Part shown: positions 1 to 8,544 of the stretch, in pieces | How the letters are laid out: the number at the start of each line of letters is the position of its first letter | How positions within the stretch are numbered: position 1 is the stretch's first letter | Assembly (NCBI RefSeq): GCF_030687895.1 | Contig: NZ_CP117452.1 | Coordinates: 3,737,501 to 3,801,500, forward strand | Direction of reading: 5' to 3' | Length of the DNA stretch: 64,000 bases | Source: Pseudomonas sp. FP198 | Lineage (GTDB): Bacteria; Pseudomonadota; Gammaproteobacteria; Pseudomonadales; Pseudomonadaceae | Notes under the pieces: generated by a model | What the model saw: the letters and a program-made list of their open reading frames with translations, nothing else | What the model was told of the DNA's origin: nothing | The model's database searches: none | Made by a program: the position numbers and the translations under genes

Positions 1-1
1 C

Positions 2-211
2 CAGGGCGTTGCCTTGGTGCGCAGCGGGCATGTTGAAAGCGAAATCAGCGATGGCCGCCTGGTGCGGCTGTTCGACGTGCCATTCCCGTCACCGCTGGCC
101 TACTATTTTGTCTGCCCCAAGGGCATCGAATCGCAGCCGCATATCGTCAGCTTCCGCCAATGGTTGATCGGCGAAGCGTCGACCGTCCAACGCGCTTATG
201 AAAATGCATGA
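2..211 (+). CDS. LysR-type transcriptional regulator, C-terminal end (partial)
   Basis: Only the last 69 codons are in the window; the gene begins upstream of base 1. The reading frame is open from the edge to a TGA at 209-211. The tail contains a G-R-L-V-R segment, then an A-Y-Y-F-V-C-P strand and a final F-R-Q-W-L helix. This is the usual end of the effector-binding domain of GcvA-like LysR regulators. The family binds DNA through an N-terminal winged helix, which is not visible here, and senses a small ligand with this domain. It may regulate the exporter and dehydrogenase genes that follow on the same strand, but nothing in the window proves that. Confidence 0.8.
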   Translation, partial: QGVALVRSGHVESEISDGRLVRLFDVPFPSPLAYYFVCPKGIESQPHIVSFRQWLIGEASTVQRAYENA

Positions 212-278
212 GGTTTTACTCATGAAACGATGAGGAGACTTCGCTGTAGTACGGCATCAGCGCTGCCTAGAATGGCGC

Positions 279-1106
279 ATGCCTATCCATATCATCTCAC
301 TGGTTCTTTTCGCCGCGCTCCTGCATGCCGGCTGGAACGCCTTGCTGCGCCGCGGTGCCGATCGGCTGTGGTCAATGACGATCATGTGCATCGCCATCGC
401 CGTGACCTGCGTCGTCGCCGCAGCATTCATGGTGCCACCGGCTGCCGCCAGTTGGGGTTATGCGGTGCTTTCAGCCGTACTGCACGTCGGCTACAACCTG
501 TTCCTGGTGCGCAGCTACCGGGTCGGCGACCTGGGACAGGTCTACCCGATTTCCCGTGGTTCATCACCGGCGCTGATCGCCCTGGGCGCCGCCGTCTTCG
601 CCGGAGAAAGCATCGCCCCCGGCGTCCTGCTGGGGATTGCGCTGGTGTCCGGCGGGATCATTTCCCTGGCCTTCAGGGGCCGCCAACTGTCGGTGCCCAG
701 CCTGCCCTACGCGCTGGGCACCGGCTGTTTCATCGCCGCCTATAGCGTCGTCGACGGCATCGGCGCCAGGCTCTCCGGCGCGCCGCTCGCCTACACCGTC
801 TGGATGTGCGCGTTGTGGGGCGTGCTGATGCCGATGGTCTACATCGGCCTGCGCGACGCACGCAGCCTGTTCTCCGTCCGCCCGGGAATATTCAGCGCCG
901 CGGCCGGCGGGCTCGTCTCCTTGCTGGCCTATGGAATCGTCATCTACGCCATGAACGAAGCGCCCCTGGGGGCGGTATCGGCATTGCGCGAAACCAGCGT
1001 GCTGTTTGCAGCGCTGATCGGCGCCATCTTCCTCGGCGAGACACTCACCGCCCGCCGGATCCTGGCGTGCGCAGTGATCGTCTGCGGCACCATTATCATC
1101 GGCTGA
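279..1106 (+). CDS. EamA/DMT-family inner-membrane transporter
   Basis: This 275-residue protein is almost entirely hydrophobic and shows about ten membrane segments, the size and layout of drug/metabolite transporters with two EamA repeats. A second-repeat signature is visible near the C-terminus: A-P-L-G-A-V-S-A-L-R-E-T, then a helix ending F-L-G-E. Members export amino acids, purines or other small metabolites; the substrate cannot be read from the sequence. The ATG at 279 gives an immediate membrane segment, as is normal for the family. The dehydrogenase gene starts 31 bases after the stop, so the two are probably co-transcribed. Confidence 0.85.
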   Translation: MPIHIISLVLFAALLHAGWNALLRRGADRLWSMTIMCIAIAVTCVVAAAFMVPPAAASWGYAVLSAVLHVGYNLFLVRSYRVGDLGQVYPISRGSSPALIALGAAVFAGESIAPGVLLGIALVSGGIISLAFRGRQLSVPSLPYALGTGCFIAAYSVVDGIGARLSGAPLAYTVWMCALWGVLMPMVYIGLRDARSLFSVRPGIFSAAAGGLVSLLAYGIVIYAMNEAPLGAVSALRETSVLFAALIGAIFLGETLTARRILACAVIVCGTIIIG

Positions 1107-1137
1107 CACAGCCAACTGCTCAGGAGGGCTATTCACC

Positions 1138-1899
1138 ATGGTCAATGACTCGCAGGCACCGCTGGTCCTGATAACCGGAGGAAGTCGCGGAGTGGGCGCC
1201 GCCACCGCGCGGCTGGCCGCCGCACAAGGCTACGACGTCGCGATCAGCTACGTTGCCAACGAGCCCGCAGCGCTGGCAGTGGCGGCGGATGTGGAATCAC
1301 TCGGACGCCGCGCGCTGGCCATGCGCGCCGACAGTGCCGACCCCGAACAGGTCGCCGATCTGTTCGCGGCCATCGACCGCTCGTTCGGGCGCATCGACGT
1401 CCTGGTCAATAACGCGGGCATCCTATCGGCTCAGTCACGCCTGGAAGACCTTGGCTTCGAGCGCATGCAGCGCATCTTCGCGGTCAACTCCATCGGCCCG
1501 ATTCTCTGCGCCCAGCAGGCAGTGAAGCGCATGGCGTACCGGCATAACGGCCCGGGCGGCGCGATCATCAACATCTCTTCGGCATCCGCGCGCCTGGGCA
1601 GTCCCAATGAATACGTCGACTACGCGGCCTCAAAGGGCGCCTTGGAGACCTTCACCATCGGCCTCGCCAAAGAAGTGGCCCGGGAAGGCATACGCGTCAA
1701 CTGCATTCGCCCCGGACACATCTACACCGAAATGCACGCCAGCGGCGGCGAGCCGGGACGGGTTGATCGGGTGAAGGATTCGATCCCCATGGGTCGAGGA
1801 GGCCAACCGGAGGAAGTGGCACGGGCGATTTTATGGCTGGCGGGTGGAGAGGCGTCGTTTGTGACGGGGACGTTTCTTGATGTGACTGGGGGGAAATGA
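1138..1899 (+). CDS. Short-chain dehydrogenase/reductase (SDR family oxidoreductase)
   Basis: This is a classical SDR of 253 residues. The nucleotide-binding glycine motif T-G-G-S-R-G-V-G lies at residues 13-20. An N-N-A-G motif follows in the middle, and the catalytic Y-x-x-x-K is at Y162/K166, preceded by an I-S-S-A-S serine stretch. Such enzymes oxidise alcohols or reduce carbonyls with NAD(P)(H); the substrate is unknown. The ATG at 1138 has a strong ribosome-binding site (AGGAGGG) about ten bases upstream. It lies close behind the EamA exporter gene, which suggests a two-gene unit that modifies and exports a metabolite. Confidence 0.88.
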   Translation: MVNDSQAPLVLITGGSRGVGAATARLAAAQGYDVAISYVANEPAALAVAADVESLGRRALAMRADSADPEQVADLFAAIDRSFGRIDVLVNNAGILSAQSRLEDLGFERMQRIFAVNSIGPILCAQQAVKRMAYRHNGPGGAIINISSASARLGSPNEYVDYAASKGALETFTIGLAKEVAREGIRVNCIRPGHIYTEMHASGGEPGRVDRVKDSIPMGRGGQPEEVARAILWLAGGEASFVTGTFLDVTGGK

Positions 1900-1956
1900 G
1901 TTTTTCGCGGTGCAAGGCTGAGAGCCTAACGCTGTTCACTCTAGAGAAACGCAGAC

Positions 1957-2008
1957 CTGTGGCGAGGGAGCTTGCTCCCGCTCGGCTGCGAAGCAGTCGT
2001 AAAACCAG
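1957..2008. repeat. Pseudomonas intergenic repeat (REP-like)
   Basis: The stretch beginning CTGTGGCGAGGGAGCTTGCT and running through CGGCTGCGAAGCAGTCGTAAAAC contains GGGAGC...GCTCCC inverted repeats and matches a short repeat common between genes in fluorescent pseudomonads. It lies between the dehydrogenase and the prophage remnant. The identification rests on recall of the repeat family. Confidence 0.6.
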
Positions 2009-2044
2009 CGGGTGCGGTGTGTCTGATGCTCCGCGCTCGGCAGA

Positions 2045-2374
2045 TCAGGGCGCGTCCGGTACTTCTTCCCAGCCCTTCTTCAAATAGACATCAGCGACAA
2101 TTTTCCGGATAAAAAAGCAGTATCCAATGGGGAGGCAGATAACGGGTATACCCATCCAAGGTGGGCCCGCTATGACCCCCAAGCCAATCGCAGTTACCCA
2201 GATCAATAGATGGAACCAGAGTTGCGCAAAAAACAGATAGATCGGGCCAAGAAAAAGGATCGCTAAAACCTGGAATGCACCAACTTCCTCTGTTTCAGAA
2301 AATCCCAGCGTGGTTCGAATGGACCGTCCGGCCCACCTCCACTGCCAGCAGTCCCAGGCGCCATGGATGGACAA
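2045..2374 (-). CDS. Hypothetical small membrane protein
   Basis: I do not recognise this 109-residue protein. The middle shows two strongly hydrophobic segments (about residues 36-60 and 66-92), followed by a charged C-terminal tail ending K-K-G-W-E-E-V-P-D-A-P. The N-terminal 30 residues look less natural, so the true start may lie downstream of 2374. It sits with a second small membrane-protein gene and an integrase remnant, just outside the genomic island, so it may be left over from an earlier prophage. Function unknown. Confidence 0.45.
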   Translation of the reverse strand: MSIHGAWDCWQWRWAGRSIRTTLGFSETEEVGAFQVLAILFLGPIYLFFAQLWFHLLIWVTAIGLGVIAGPPWMGIPVICLPIGYCFFIRKIVADVYLKKGWEEVPDAP

Positions 2375-2537
2375 GCCAAACGAGCGGGGTGTCAGTGAGA
2401 ACTACAGCGAGAACCTCCGGGCAGCCATCGACCAAGCGATGACTGCTCCGGCCTATCCGCCTGCACGCCCGGAATATCCAGAGATCGACGAAGCGCTAGA
2501 AGCCGCCGCGATCCAGTAACTCCCTCGCCTTCAGAAG

Positions 2538-2816
2538 TCAGACGAAGACCGAGAGGAATTTAGCATTGAAAAAAATGATGATAAGCGCCGTCAACAACCC
2601 GGGTAAGCGCATCAGACCAAACAGGATGTAGAGAAAAGGACTCAGCAGGCCGATGATGAAAAGTAACCAAGCAGGTGTTCTTAAAGGACCAGGATCAAAC
2701 AGCGCCCAAGTCGTGAGCCCGAGCCAAACAGCCCAAAAGAAATACATCGTCACGCCATCTACCCGGAAAAAAGCCCGCTTAAACGTTTGTCCGACCGTAT
2801 CCGTTTCGTTGAGCAT
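2538..2816 (-). CDS. Hypothetical small membrane protein
   Basis: This is an open frame of about 92 residues with three hydrophobic segments (Y-F-F-W-A-V-W-L..., W-L-L-F-I-I-G-L-L..., L-L-T-A-L-I-I-I-F-F) and a short charged N-terminus. The same frame stays open upstream to 3284, but that part runs antisense to the integrase remnant and has no protein-like character, so I place the start at the ATG at 2816-2814. No clear ribosome-binding site is seen. Function is unknown. It lies between another small membrane-protein gene and the integrase remnant, in what looks like prophage debris. Confidence 0.45.
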   Translation of the reverse strand: MLNETDTVGQTFKRAFFRVDGVTMYFFWAVWLGLTTWALFDPGPLRTPAWLLFIIGLLSPFLYILFGLMRLPGLLTALIIIFFNAKFLSVFV

Positions 2817-2939
2817 CTGAGCCACCGCTATAACCGACTCCCTTCGAGAGTAGCCGTAGCTCCAAAAACCTCTACTCCCTCCCCCTTCAAAGTCAGCCGC
2901 TGTTCCTAATACCGGCAGGATTTGGGGGAAGAAGCGCCA

Positions 2940-3396
2940 GGGCTGGCGTGAAGAACCGAGACGAACGTCTGGTCGTGATGAATGACGTTGCCAAGTCAGT
3001 GATCGAGAAGCAGCGCGGCAAGCATCCGCTCTATGTGTTCCCGTTTGGCAAGCCAGATGGCGAGGGGAATGAAACGACCGTTCACCGCATGAATGACTCG
3101 GCCTGGAAGAACGCGCGCATCCGAGCGGCGAAGAAGTGGTAGGAGAAATTTTTGCGGCCGGCACATGACGGCTTTGCCAGAATCCGAATTCACGACTTGA
3201 AGCACACCTTTGGGAGAAGGCTGCGTGCTGCAGGTGTACTGAAGAGGATCGCAAAGCGCTGCTCGGCCACAGGAACAGCATCATCTACCACTACTCGGCG
3301 GCGGAATTGGATCAGCTCATTGCGGCGGCAAATAAGGTATCAGCAACCGATTCGCGTGGACCGGTGCTGACAATCTTGAAGAGGAAGCATGCGTGA
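2940..3396 (+). pseudogene. Decayed phage tyrosine integrase (C-terminal fragment)
   Basis: The fragment reads as the catalytic C-terminal half of a phage integrase. It shows a K-N-R-D-E-R-L-V-V-M-N strand, I-R-I-H-D-L-K-H-T-F-G-R-R (the H-x-x-R region, but with lysine at the fourth position), L-L-G-H-R-N and a final Y-H-Y-S-A-A-E-L, ending at a TGA at 3394-3396. It is broken by an in-frame TAG at about 3140 and by one missing base near 3235, and the N-terminal half is absent. It ends about 75 bases before the tRNA-Pro fragment, the usual position of a prophage integrase next to its attachment site. An older element therefore probably used the same tRNA. Confidence 0.75.
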
Positions 3397-3430
3397 AAAA
3401 TCGAGGAGTCCCGCAAAACTCCCGCCCATG

Positions 3431-3458
3431 AAAAAGCCCAACTGGTTAGAGTTGGGCT
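3431..3458 (-). terminator. Rho-independent terminator (reads leftward)
   Basis: AGCCCAAC and GTTGGGCT form an 8-bp stem around an 8-base loop at 3435-3458. Read on the minus strand it is followed by five T. It lies just beyond the tRNA-Pro 3' fragment in the tRNA's own transcription direction, so it probably was the original terminator of the tRNA or the end of the old prophage. Confidence 0.6.
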
Positions 3459-3472
3459 AAGTCACTGAAAAA

Positions 3473-3519
3473 TATGGTCGGGACGGAGTGATTCGAACAC
3501 TCGACCGCTAGCACCCCAT
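3473..3519 (-). other. Attachment site (left): tRNA-Pro 3' fragment
   Basis: These 47 bases repeat 33831-33877, differing by one base (G at 3507, where the intact tRNA has C). They cover the tRNA from CCA through the T arm and variable loop to the anticodon arm. Beyond the repeat the sequence no longer encodes a tRNA. This is the displaced end of the tRNA left by site-specific integration. Confidence 0.88.
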
Positions 3520-3627
3520 CTCCTTTTTCATACTTCTTGAAAGCTTCCAAAATTTTACTCTGGATTTTTATAAGCTAGTATTTACTTGAGCTCCAGCGGT
3601 GTTCTGCTCTACGAGAGTCCAGCAACG

Positions 3628-3664
3628 TCCATCAAGAGCCGACGTTTTTGTGGGGGTAAAAGTA
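3628..3664 (+). repeat. Candidate integrase arm-type repeat (left copy)
   Basis: This stretch (TCCATCAAGAGCC, then TTTTGTGGGGGTAAAA) is repeated in the same orientation at 33743-33779 with about eight mismatches. One copy lies just inside each end of the island, so in the excised circle they would flank the attachment core. That placement fits arm-type binding sites of a tyrosine integrase. It also overlaps the upstream region of the integrase gene. The role is inferred. Confidence 0.4.
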
Positions 3665-3679
3665 GGGGGAGTCCGTTTC

Positions 3680-5116
3680 ATGGCCAAAATCACCATCAAA
3701 GAACTCGAGTCGCTGACCGCCAACGATGCCGGCCGAATCCTTAGGGAGGATGGCAATCTGGCCGGTCGAATCTCAGTCCGTAAGGACGGTGTGTCGGTCA
3801 GCTTTTTCTATCGCTATCGCTGGGGCGAGCAGAATAAAGAGTACTCCTGCGGGTCCTGGCCGCGCAAATCCCTGACGGACATCCGCAAGGCGCGCAACCA
3901 GGCCCGTGCGCTCATCGATGAGCAGATCAATCCCAACGAGCACAAGAAAACCGCCAAGGCACAGGCTCATGCCGCGACGAACGCAAAAGCCGATCAGGAA
4001 AAATCGACGAAGGTCCAAACTCTGACCGTCCAGGATCTGGCCAAGGCCTGGCTGCTGGATGGCGTCGCGCGTAAAGACGGCAATGCCGAGTTGCAACGGC
4101 GCTTTAACAAGGACCTTTTGCCAGCACTCGGTAGGACAGCGGTGAACAATGTTTCCGAACACGATGTTCGGGCGCTAATCCGGGCCGTGGTCAACCGCGG
4201 CGCTCACCGGCAAGCCATCAGTTTCTTCGCCGACCTCACCCAGATGTTTAGCTGGGCTAGAAAGCGTCAGCCCTGGCGGACCTTATTGATCGAGGGCGAT
4301 CCGACTGAGTTGGTCGACATTTCCCCTCTGATCCCCGCCGACTACGAGGCGGAAAGAAGCCGTATCCTTTCCCCGGCGGAGCTGTTGGAACTGCACAACC
4401 GTTTCCAGCAAATGACCGCCGATTACGACGCCCTCCCCGCGGGCCAAAAATACGACGGCATTCGTCCGCTAAAGAAGGAAACGCAGCTCGCGCTCTGGAT
4501 TAGCCTGGGCACGCTGTGCCGAATTGGTGAATTGCTGCAGGCCGAATGGAAAAATGTCGATCTGGACCAGCAAACCTGGTTCCTCCCCAGCGAAAACGTC
4601 AAAGGCACCCGCGGCAAGAAACAGGACCACCATGTCTTCCTCTCCTCCTTCGCCTTGCATTTCTTTCAGGAACTCAAGACCCTGACGGGAGACTCCCTGT
4701 GGTGCTTTCCGAACAAGCAGGATGATGGGCATGTGGACGTGAAAGTGGTGAGCAAGCAGGTGGGTGACCGTCAAGCCCGGTTCAAAAACCGCAAGGCCCT
4801 CTCCAGACGGTGCCATGACGATACCCTGGTCCTTGCCGACGGCCAAAACGGCGACTGGACGCCGCATGACTTGCGCCGTACGGGGGCGACCATGATGCAA
4901 GCCTTAGGCGTTAGCCTGGACGTCATTGATCGCTGCCAAAATCATGTACTGGCCGGCTCTCGGGTGAGACGCCACTACTTGCATCACGACTATGCCGACG
5001 AGAAGAAAAACGCCTGGAACCTGCTGGGCGATCGACTCAGTGCGGTGCTGTCCTCGACCTACGAGCACACGCCAAACGAGTCGAAGTTGTCTTTTCCAGC
5101 GTACGCGGCGACATAG
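3680..5116 (+). CDS. Tyrosine-type site-specific integrase of the island
   Basis: This 478-residue P4-like integrase presumably inserts and excises the island at tRNA-Pro. The catalytic set is visible: R281 in T-L-C-R-I-G-E-L-L, H396 and R399 in H-D-L-R-R-T-G, and the nucleophile Y433 in R-R-H-Y-L-H-H-D-Y. The N-terminal 90 residues (F-Y-R-Y-R-W..., then S-L-T-D-I-R-K-A-R) match the arm-DNA-binding DUF4102 domain, and a core-binding helical domain follows. The frame is open from 3599, but the ATG at 3680 has a GGGGGAG ribosome-binding site and gives the usual family length. The gene points into the island from the left attachment site. Confidence 0.93.
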   Translation: MAKITIKELESLTANDAGRILREDGNLAGRISVRKDGVSVSFFYRYRWGEQNKEYSCGSWPRKSLTDIRKARNQARALIDEQINPNEHKKTAKAQAHAATNAKADQEKSTKVQTLTVQDLAKAWLLDGVARKDGNAELQRRFNKDLLPALGRTAVNNVSEHDVRALIRAVVNRGAHRQAISFFADLTQMFSWARKRQPWRTLLIEGDPTELVDISPLIPADYEAERSRILSPAELLELHNRFQQMTADYDALPAGQKYDGIRPLKKETQLALWISLGTLCRIGELLQAEWKNVDLDQQTWFLPSENVKGTRGKKQDHHVFLSSFALHFFQELKTLTGDSLWCFPNKQDDGHVDVKVVSKQVGDRQARFKNRKALSRRCHDDTLVLADGQNGDWTPHDLRRTGATMMQALGVSLDVIDRCQNHVLAGSRVRRHYLHHDYADEKKNAWNLLGDRLSAVLSSTYEHTPNESKLSFPAYAAT

Positions 5117-5225
5117 ACGCGAACACCCTCATAGGGTTGTTGCACCCAGCGCTCTCAGGAACTTAACATCCGCGACAACCGGCGTTGTGACCTTAAATTC
5201 GCGATGAGCAAAGGTGACCGACTGC

Positions 5226-6416
5226 ATGTATACATTCGTGAGCTTCACCGTTGCGGAACTGTTCGAAAAAGTGTGGCAAACATCCATGGTCAAACTGGCC
5301 CACGAAATTGGTGTTTCCGACGTCGCCGTCGCCAAAGCTTGTCGCAAAGCCGGCATCCCTCTCCCTGGGCGTGGCCACTGGGCCAAATCGGAAAAGCAGC
5401 GACAACGCAAACCCAAACCTCCTCAGGTCGAAGGCAATGTCCGATTCCAAGTGCTCGACCGTGACAACTCGCTCGTCGCGACTGGCACTGATTTGAACTC
5501 ACCTATAGTCCGGCGGAAGATTGAAGCCCCCTATCAATTATCCGAGCCTCACGCGCTAGTGAGTCAATGGCTAAAGCGCGCAAAAACGTCGAAGGTCAAG
5601 GACGGCTACCTCGACTACGCAGGCAAGCGTGTATTGAATGTGATGATTTCATCGACATTGATAGAACGCTGCGCAATCCTTTTTGATGCATTGATCAAAG
5701 AGGGTGAAGCTGAAGGTTGTTCATGGAAGATCAACGCTGAAGGAAAAACCATTGCCATTGTTAAGGGCGAGACCATGGCCGTGCGACTCATAGAGCGATT
5801 AGACAAACACCCGATCCCACCGCCACCGCCCCCAAAACGCCGCCCAGGTGCTCCATGGGAGCCTAATTTCATGTCCCTGCGACGCCCACAGTTTGAATGG
5901 ACCTCAACTGGCGAATTGACGTTTCAGATCGAAGCGCGGATGGATTACGGAGAACGGAAAAACTGGAAGGACACCAAGACCGCTCCGCTCGAGAAAAAAC
6001 TTTCTAGCATCCTGACGGGCTTAAGTTCCGCATCAGTTTCTATCAAAGTCCTCAGAGAGAAAGAGGAGACAAGAAATCGTGAATGGGCTGAAGATGAAAG
6101 ACGACGTCTTGAACGAGCCCGTACAACAGAGACTCAACGCCGCCTCAGACTAAACGTCGTTAGACATACAGAGCGATGGGAGCGAGCCGAGCGCTTACGA
6201 GCCTTCATAAAAGCGGTGGAAGATCGCCTGAAAATTGCTCCGATTGCAGATCAAGAAATTGCAAAGCCTTGGATCGACTGGGCTCGCAAGCAGGCTAATC
6301 TCTTGGATCCTTTGCAGGGGAATCTGGCATTAATTACCAATTTGGACGTAGAGTTAGAAAGCTGGTTCAGTGGCTCATATTACGGACAGGCAGAGAAAGG
6401 TTGGTGGTCTGAGTAG
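5226..6416 (+). CDS. Hypothetical protein with N-terminal helix-turn-helix
   Basis: The first 50 residues read like a DNA-binding helix-turn-helix: L-F-E-K-V-W, then L-A-H-E-I-G-V-S-D-V-A-V-A-K-A-C, then I-P-L-P-G-R-G-H-W-A. I recall this N-terminus from uncharacterised proteins of mobile regions. A proline run at about residue 200 separates it from a C-terminal half rich in charged helices (E-E-T-R-N-R-E-W-A-E-D-E-R-R-R), which looks coiled. A GTG at 5214 is possible, but the ATG at 5226 has AAAGGTGA at good spacing and gives 396 residues. Part of the gene (5807-6028) is duplicated downstream at 6786-7006. Function unknown. Confidence 0.65.
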   Translation: MYTFVSFTVAELFEKVWQTSMVKLAHEIGVSDVAVAKACRKAGIPLPGRGHWAKSEKQRQRKPKPPQVEGNVRFQVLDRDNSLVATGTDLNSPIVRRKIEAPYQLSEPHALVSQWLKRAKTSKVKDGYLDYAGKRVLNVMISSTLIERCAILFDALIKEGEAEGCSWKINAEGKTIAIVKGETMAVRLIERLDKHPIPPPPPPKRRPGAPWEPNFMSLRRPQFEWTSTGELTFQIEARMDYGERKNWKDTKTAPLEKKLSSILTGLSSASVSIKVLREKEETRNREWAEDERRRLERARTTETQRRLRLNVVRHTERWERAERLRAFIKAVEDRLKIAPIADQEIAKPWIDWARKQANLLDPLQGNLALITNLDVELESWFSGSYYGQAEKGWWSE

Positions 6417-6534
6417 TCGGCGACGATCTAGAGCTCAGGAAATACGACTTTGAATGGGCTCTCATCGTAACGTTTAGACAATTGATCTTCTCAATTTTCC
6501 TGCTGCTACGCTGTCCTGACACGGAGGATAACCA

Positions 6535-6744
6535 ATGACCAATTCAGATCTACTCCCTTCCTTGCTTTTCAAGATCAATCAAAACCAACTCGCCCTCGAA
6601 GCTGCCATCATGGAGCTAACACTTTGGGTCGAGCATCGCGGGTCTGCTGATGTCGCCGAGAATGTTCGCGGTGCGCTAGACACAATCAGCAAAAACGAAG
6701 AGTTTATCAAGATGACACTCGCGGTGCTGATGGCGCCGGAGTGA
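6535..6744 (+). CDS. Hypothetical small protein (69 aa)
   Basis: This is a short acidic helical protein containing the stretch L-A-L-E-A-A-I-M-E-L-T-L-W-V-E, with no recognisable domain. An ACGGAGGA ribosome-binding site sits about eight bases before the ATG, which supports a real gene. It lies between the helix-turn-helix gene and a broken copy of part of that gene, so it may have been carried in by, or enclosed by, the duplication. Function unknown. Confidence 0.6.
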   Translation: MTNSDLLPSLLFKINQNQLALEAAIMELTLWVEHRGSADVAENVRGALDTISKNEEFIKMTLAVLMAPE

Positions 6745-6785
6745 CGTCGTCTGGAGGCGCGCCCCGCTTAACGCCTCCGCGGGCA

Positions 6786-7006
6786 ACACCCGATCTCACC
6801 GCCACCGCCCCCAAAACGCCGCCCAGGTTCTCCATGGAGCCAAATTTCATGTCCCTGCAAAGCCCACAGTTTGAATGGATCTCAACGGACGAATTGACGT
6901 TTCAGATCGAAGCGCGGATGGATTACGGAGAACGGAAAAACTGAAAGAACAGCAAGACTGCGCCGCTCGAGAAAAAACTTTCTAGCATCCTGGCGGGCTT
7001 AAGTTC
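6786..7006 (+). repeat. Partial duplicate of 5807-6028 (gene fragment)
   Basis: These 221 bases repeat an internal part of the helix-turn-helix gene at 5807-6028 with scattered substitutions and one missing base near the former CCATGGGAG. The copy has an in-frame TGA after the E-R-K-N stretch and no functional start, so it is a non-coding relic. Substitutions show the duplication is not recent, or that the fragment came from a diverged homologue. Confidence 0.85.
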
Positions 7007-7350
7007 AGCAGACCAGCGCTTGAGGCAATCCGTCGGCCAGATAATGCGAAATTCGACATGATGAGCTAAAATGCCATCATTGCTTTCACGTGGCGATCAA
7101 GGTCTGGGTACAGCTCAGTTCTTCTAAGCCTAACAATCAAGAAACTCGGCTCATCGACCTTTGACGATGACAAATCAGGACAGGGACGTCATGTTAAAAA
7201 AGAAATCTATTTCTCCCCTTCAGATTTTGCTCAAGCAAAGCCTCAAGCAAGGCAGCTTATATTTTATATAAGTGACACGTGCCCACCCCTCTCCAACTAA
7301 CTCCACCAAGTTAAAGGCCGCACCTTGAATAGTAAGCACAAGGAGAACGA
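7007..7350. other. Non-coding stretch upstream of the DUF262/ATPase pair
   Basis: No gene is seen in these 344 bases. The sequence becomes AT-rich toward the right. It holds two tandem CTCAAGCAAgGC units at about 7232-7256 and an AT palindrome-like TTATATTTTATATAAG at about 7257-7272 that could include a -10 element for the next operon. The promoter reading is a guess. Confidence 0.35.
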
Positions 7351-8544
7351 ATGAACGTTACACCTCGAGACGAAAAGATTAAAAGCGTATTTGACGACAT
7401 TATCGCCGACAACATTGATTTAAGACCCGACTTCCAAAGGGGCGAGGTATGGGACTCAAATAAAAAGAAACTATTAATTGACTCTATTTTTAGGGGGTGG
7501 CAAGTCCCTCCAATTCATCTAGTTCGCATTGATGGACATAAAGCTGAAGTCTTGGATGGTCAACAACGCCTAACTGCCATTCGAGATTTTATGCAAAATA
7601 AATTCGCCATAGATGGAGCTATCGAACCGCTAGACGACGATATCGTTGAATTGGGAGGATTGAAGTACTCATCTTTACCCGAAGATAAAAAGATCGAATT
7701 CCAAAGATATCTTTTGAAAATATATGAGATCACTCACTACAATCACGGCGAACCGGGAGAGCTGTTCCATCGCCTAAATCAGTCGGTAAAGCTTACGTCG
7801 GCCGAACAAAGAAATGCATTTTTTGGAAGCATAAGAGATCAGGTTTCTTCGCTGGTTTCATATATGGCAAAAAAAGGCATTGATAAAACGGTTCTAGGGT
7901 TCTCGAACTCGCGAATGGCGTATAACGACCTTCTAACGAGAGTTTGTTTTATTCTAGAAAACTCGGGATTGAGAACGCCAATTAGCGACCGCTCCCTAAC
8001 TGCTAGATTCAGAAATAAAGACGGATTTTCTCAGGAAATCATCAACGCAGTTAAAGGCGCTATAGACTTTCTAGTGCAAGTAAAAGAAAATCTGATTTCA
8101 AGTGAGGACGATATAAACCTAACCAAAGCCTCCTCCTTTAACTGGCTATATGTTCTGGCAAGCGAGTTAATTGATGGGGGAGACTTAGGTGATGAACGCT
8201 TTTTTAAAGGCTTTATCTATCTAGAGCTTGCAAAAAACAAAGTTAAGAACAACTTGCAGATTGATAAGGATCTCGCAGAATATTTTGGCTTCGATCGTGG
8301 AGCGCTGCGTGAGCTTCTGCTCCTATACATTGAGCGCTCGTCATCCCGTGTAACCTCTACCAGCTCTATACTAATACGCGACTTAGTAATAAATATAAGC
8401 CTGGCCTTGTCTGGTTACAGTAACCGATCATTATACACCGCAGAAGATGAGGTTGTTGCAAGCATAATCGAGTCAATCAGAAATAGCAGCGATGATATTA
8501 AAACATTAATCGAGGATGCTGCAGTGAAATGGAGGTCTGAATAA
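7351..8544 (+). CDS. DUF262 (ParB/GmrSD-like) protein
   Basis: This 397-residue protein opens with a clear DUF262 domain: L-R-P-D-F-Q-R at 24-30, L-I-D-S-I-F-R-G at 42-49, and the diagnostic D-G-Q-Q-R at 69-73. In the ParB-like fold of this family, that motif binds and hydrolyses a nucleotide. GmrSD- and SspE-type proteins join DUF262 to a C-terminal HNH (DUF1524) nuclease; here the C-terminal 200 residues are helical and I see no HNH residues. AAGGAGAA precedes the ATG. The stop overlaps the next start (TAATG), so it is translationally coupled to an ATPase/TOPRIM gene. It is probably a sensor or regulatory subunit of a two-gene defence system. Confidence 0.82.
   Translation: MNVTPRDEKIKSVFDDIIADNIDLRPDFQRGEVWDSNKKKLLIDSIFRGWQVPPIHLVRIDGHKAEVLDGQQRLTAIRDFMQNKFAIDGAIEPLDDDIVELGGLKYSSLPEDKKIEFQRYLLKIYEITHYNHGEPGELFHRLNQSVKLTSAEQRNAFFGSIRDQVSSLVSYMAKKGIDKTVLGFSNSRMAYNDLLTRVCFILENSGLRTPISDRSLTARFRNKDGFSQEIINAVKGAIDFLVQVKENLISSEDDINLTKASSFNWLYVLASELIDGGDLGDERFFKGFIYLELAKNKVKNNLQIDKDLAEYFGFDRGALRELLLLYIERSSSRVTSTSSILIRDLVINISLALSGYSNRSLYTAEDEVVASIIESIRNSSDDIKTLIEDAAVKWRSE

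Noticed and set aside
2305..2340. A tRNA-like GGTTCGAAT followed by GC-rich sequence and CCACC
   Set aside because: The T-arm stem does not pair and no acceptor stem is present. It is not a third tRNA-Pro fragment.
2310..2519. A 69-codon frame on the plus strand, proline/alanine-rich
   Set aside because: It overlaps the small membrane-protein gene on the other strand and has no ribosome-binding site. I cannot decide whether it is a relic, so I did not list it.
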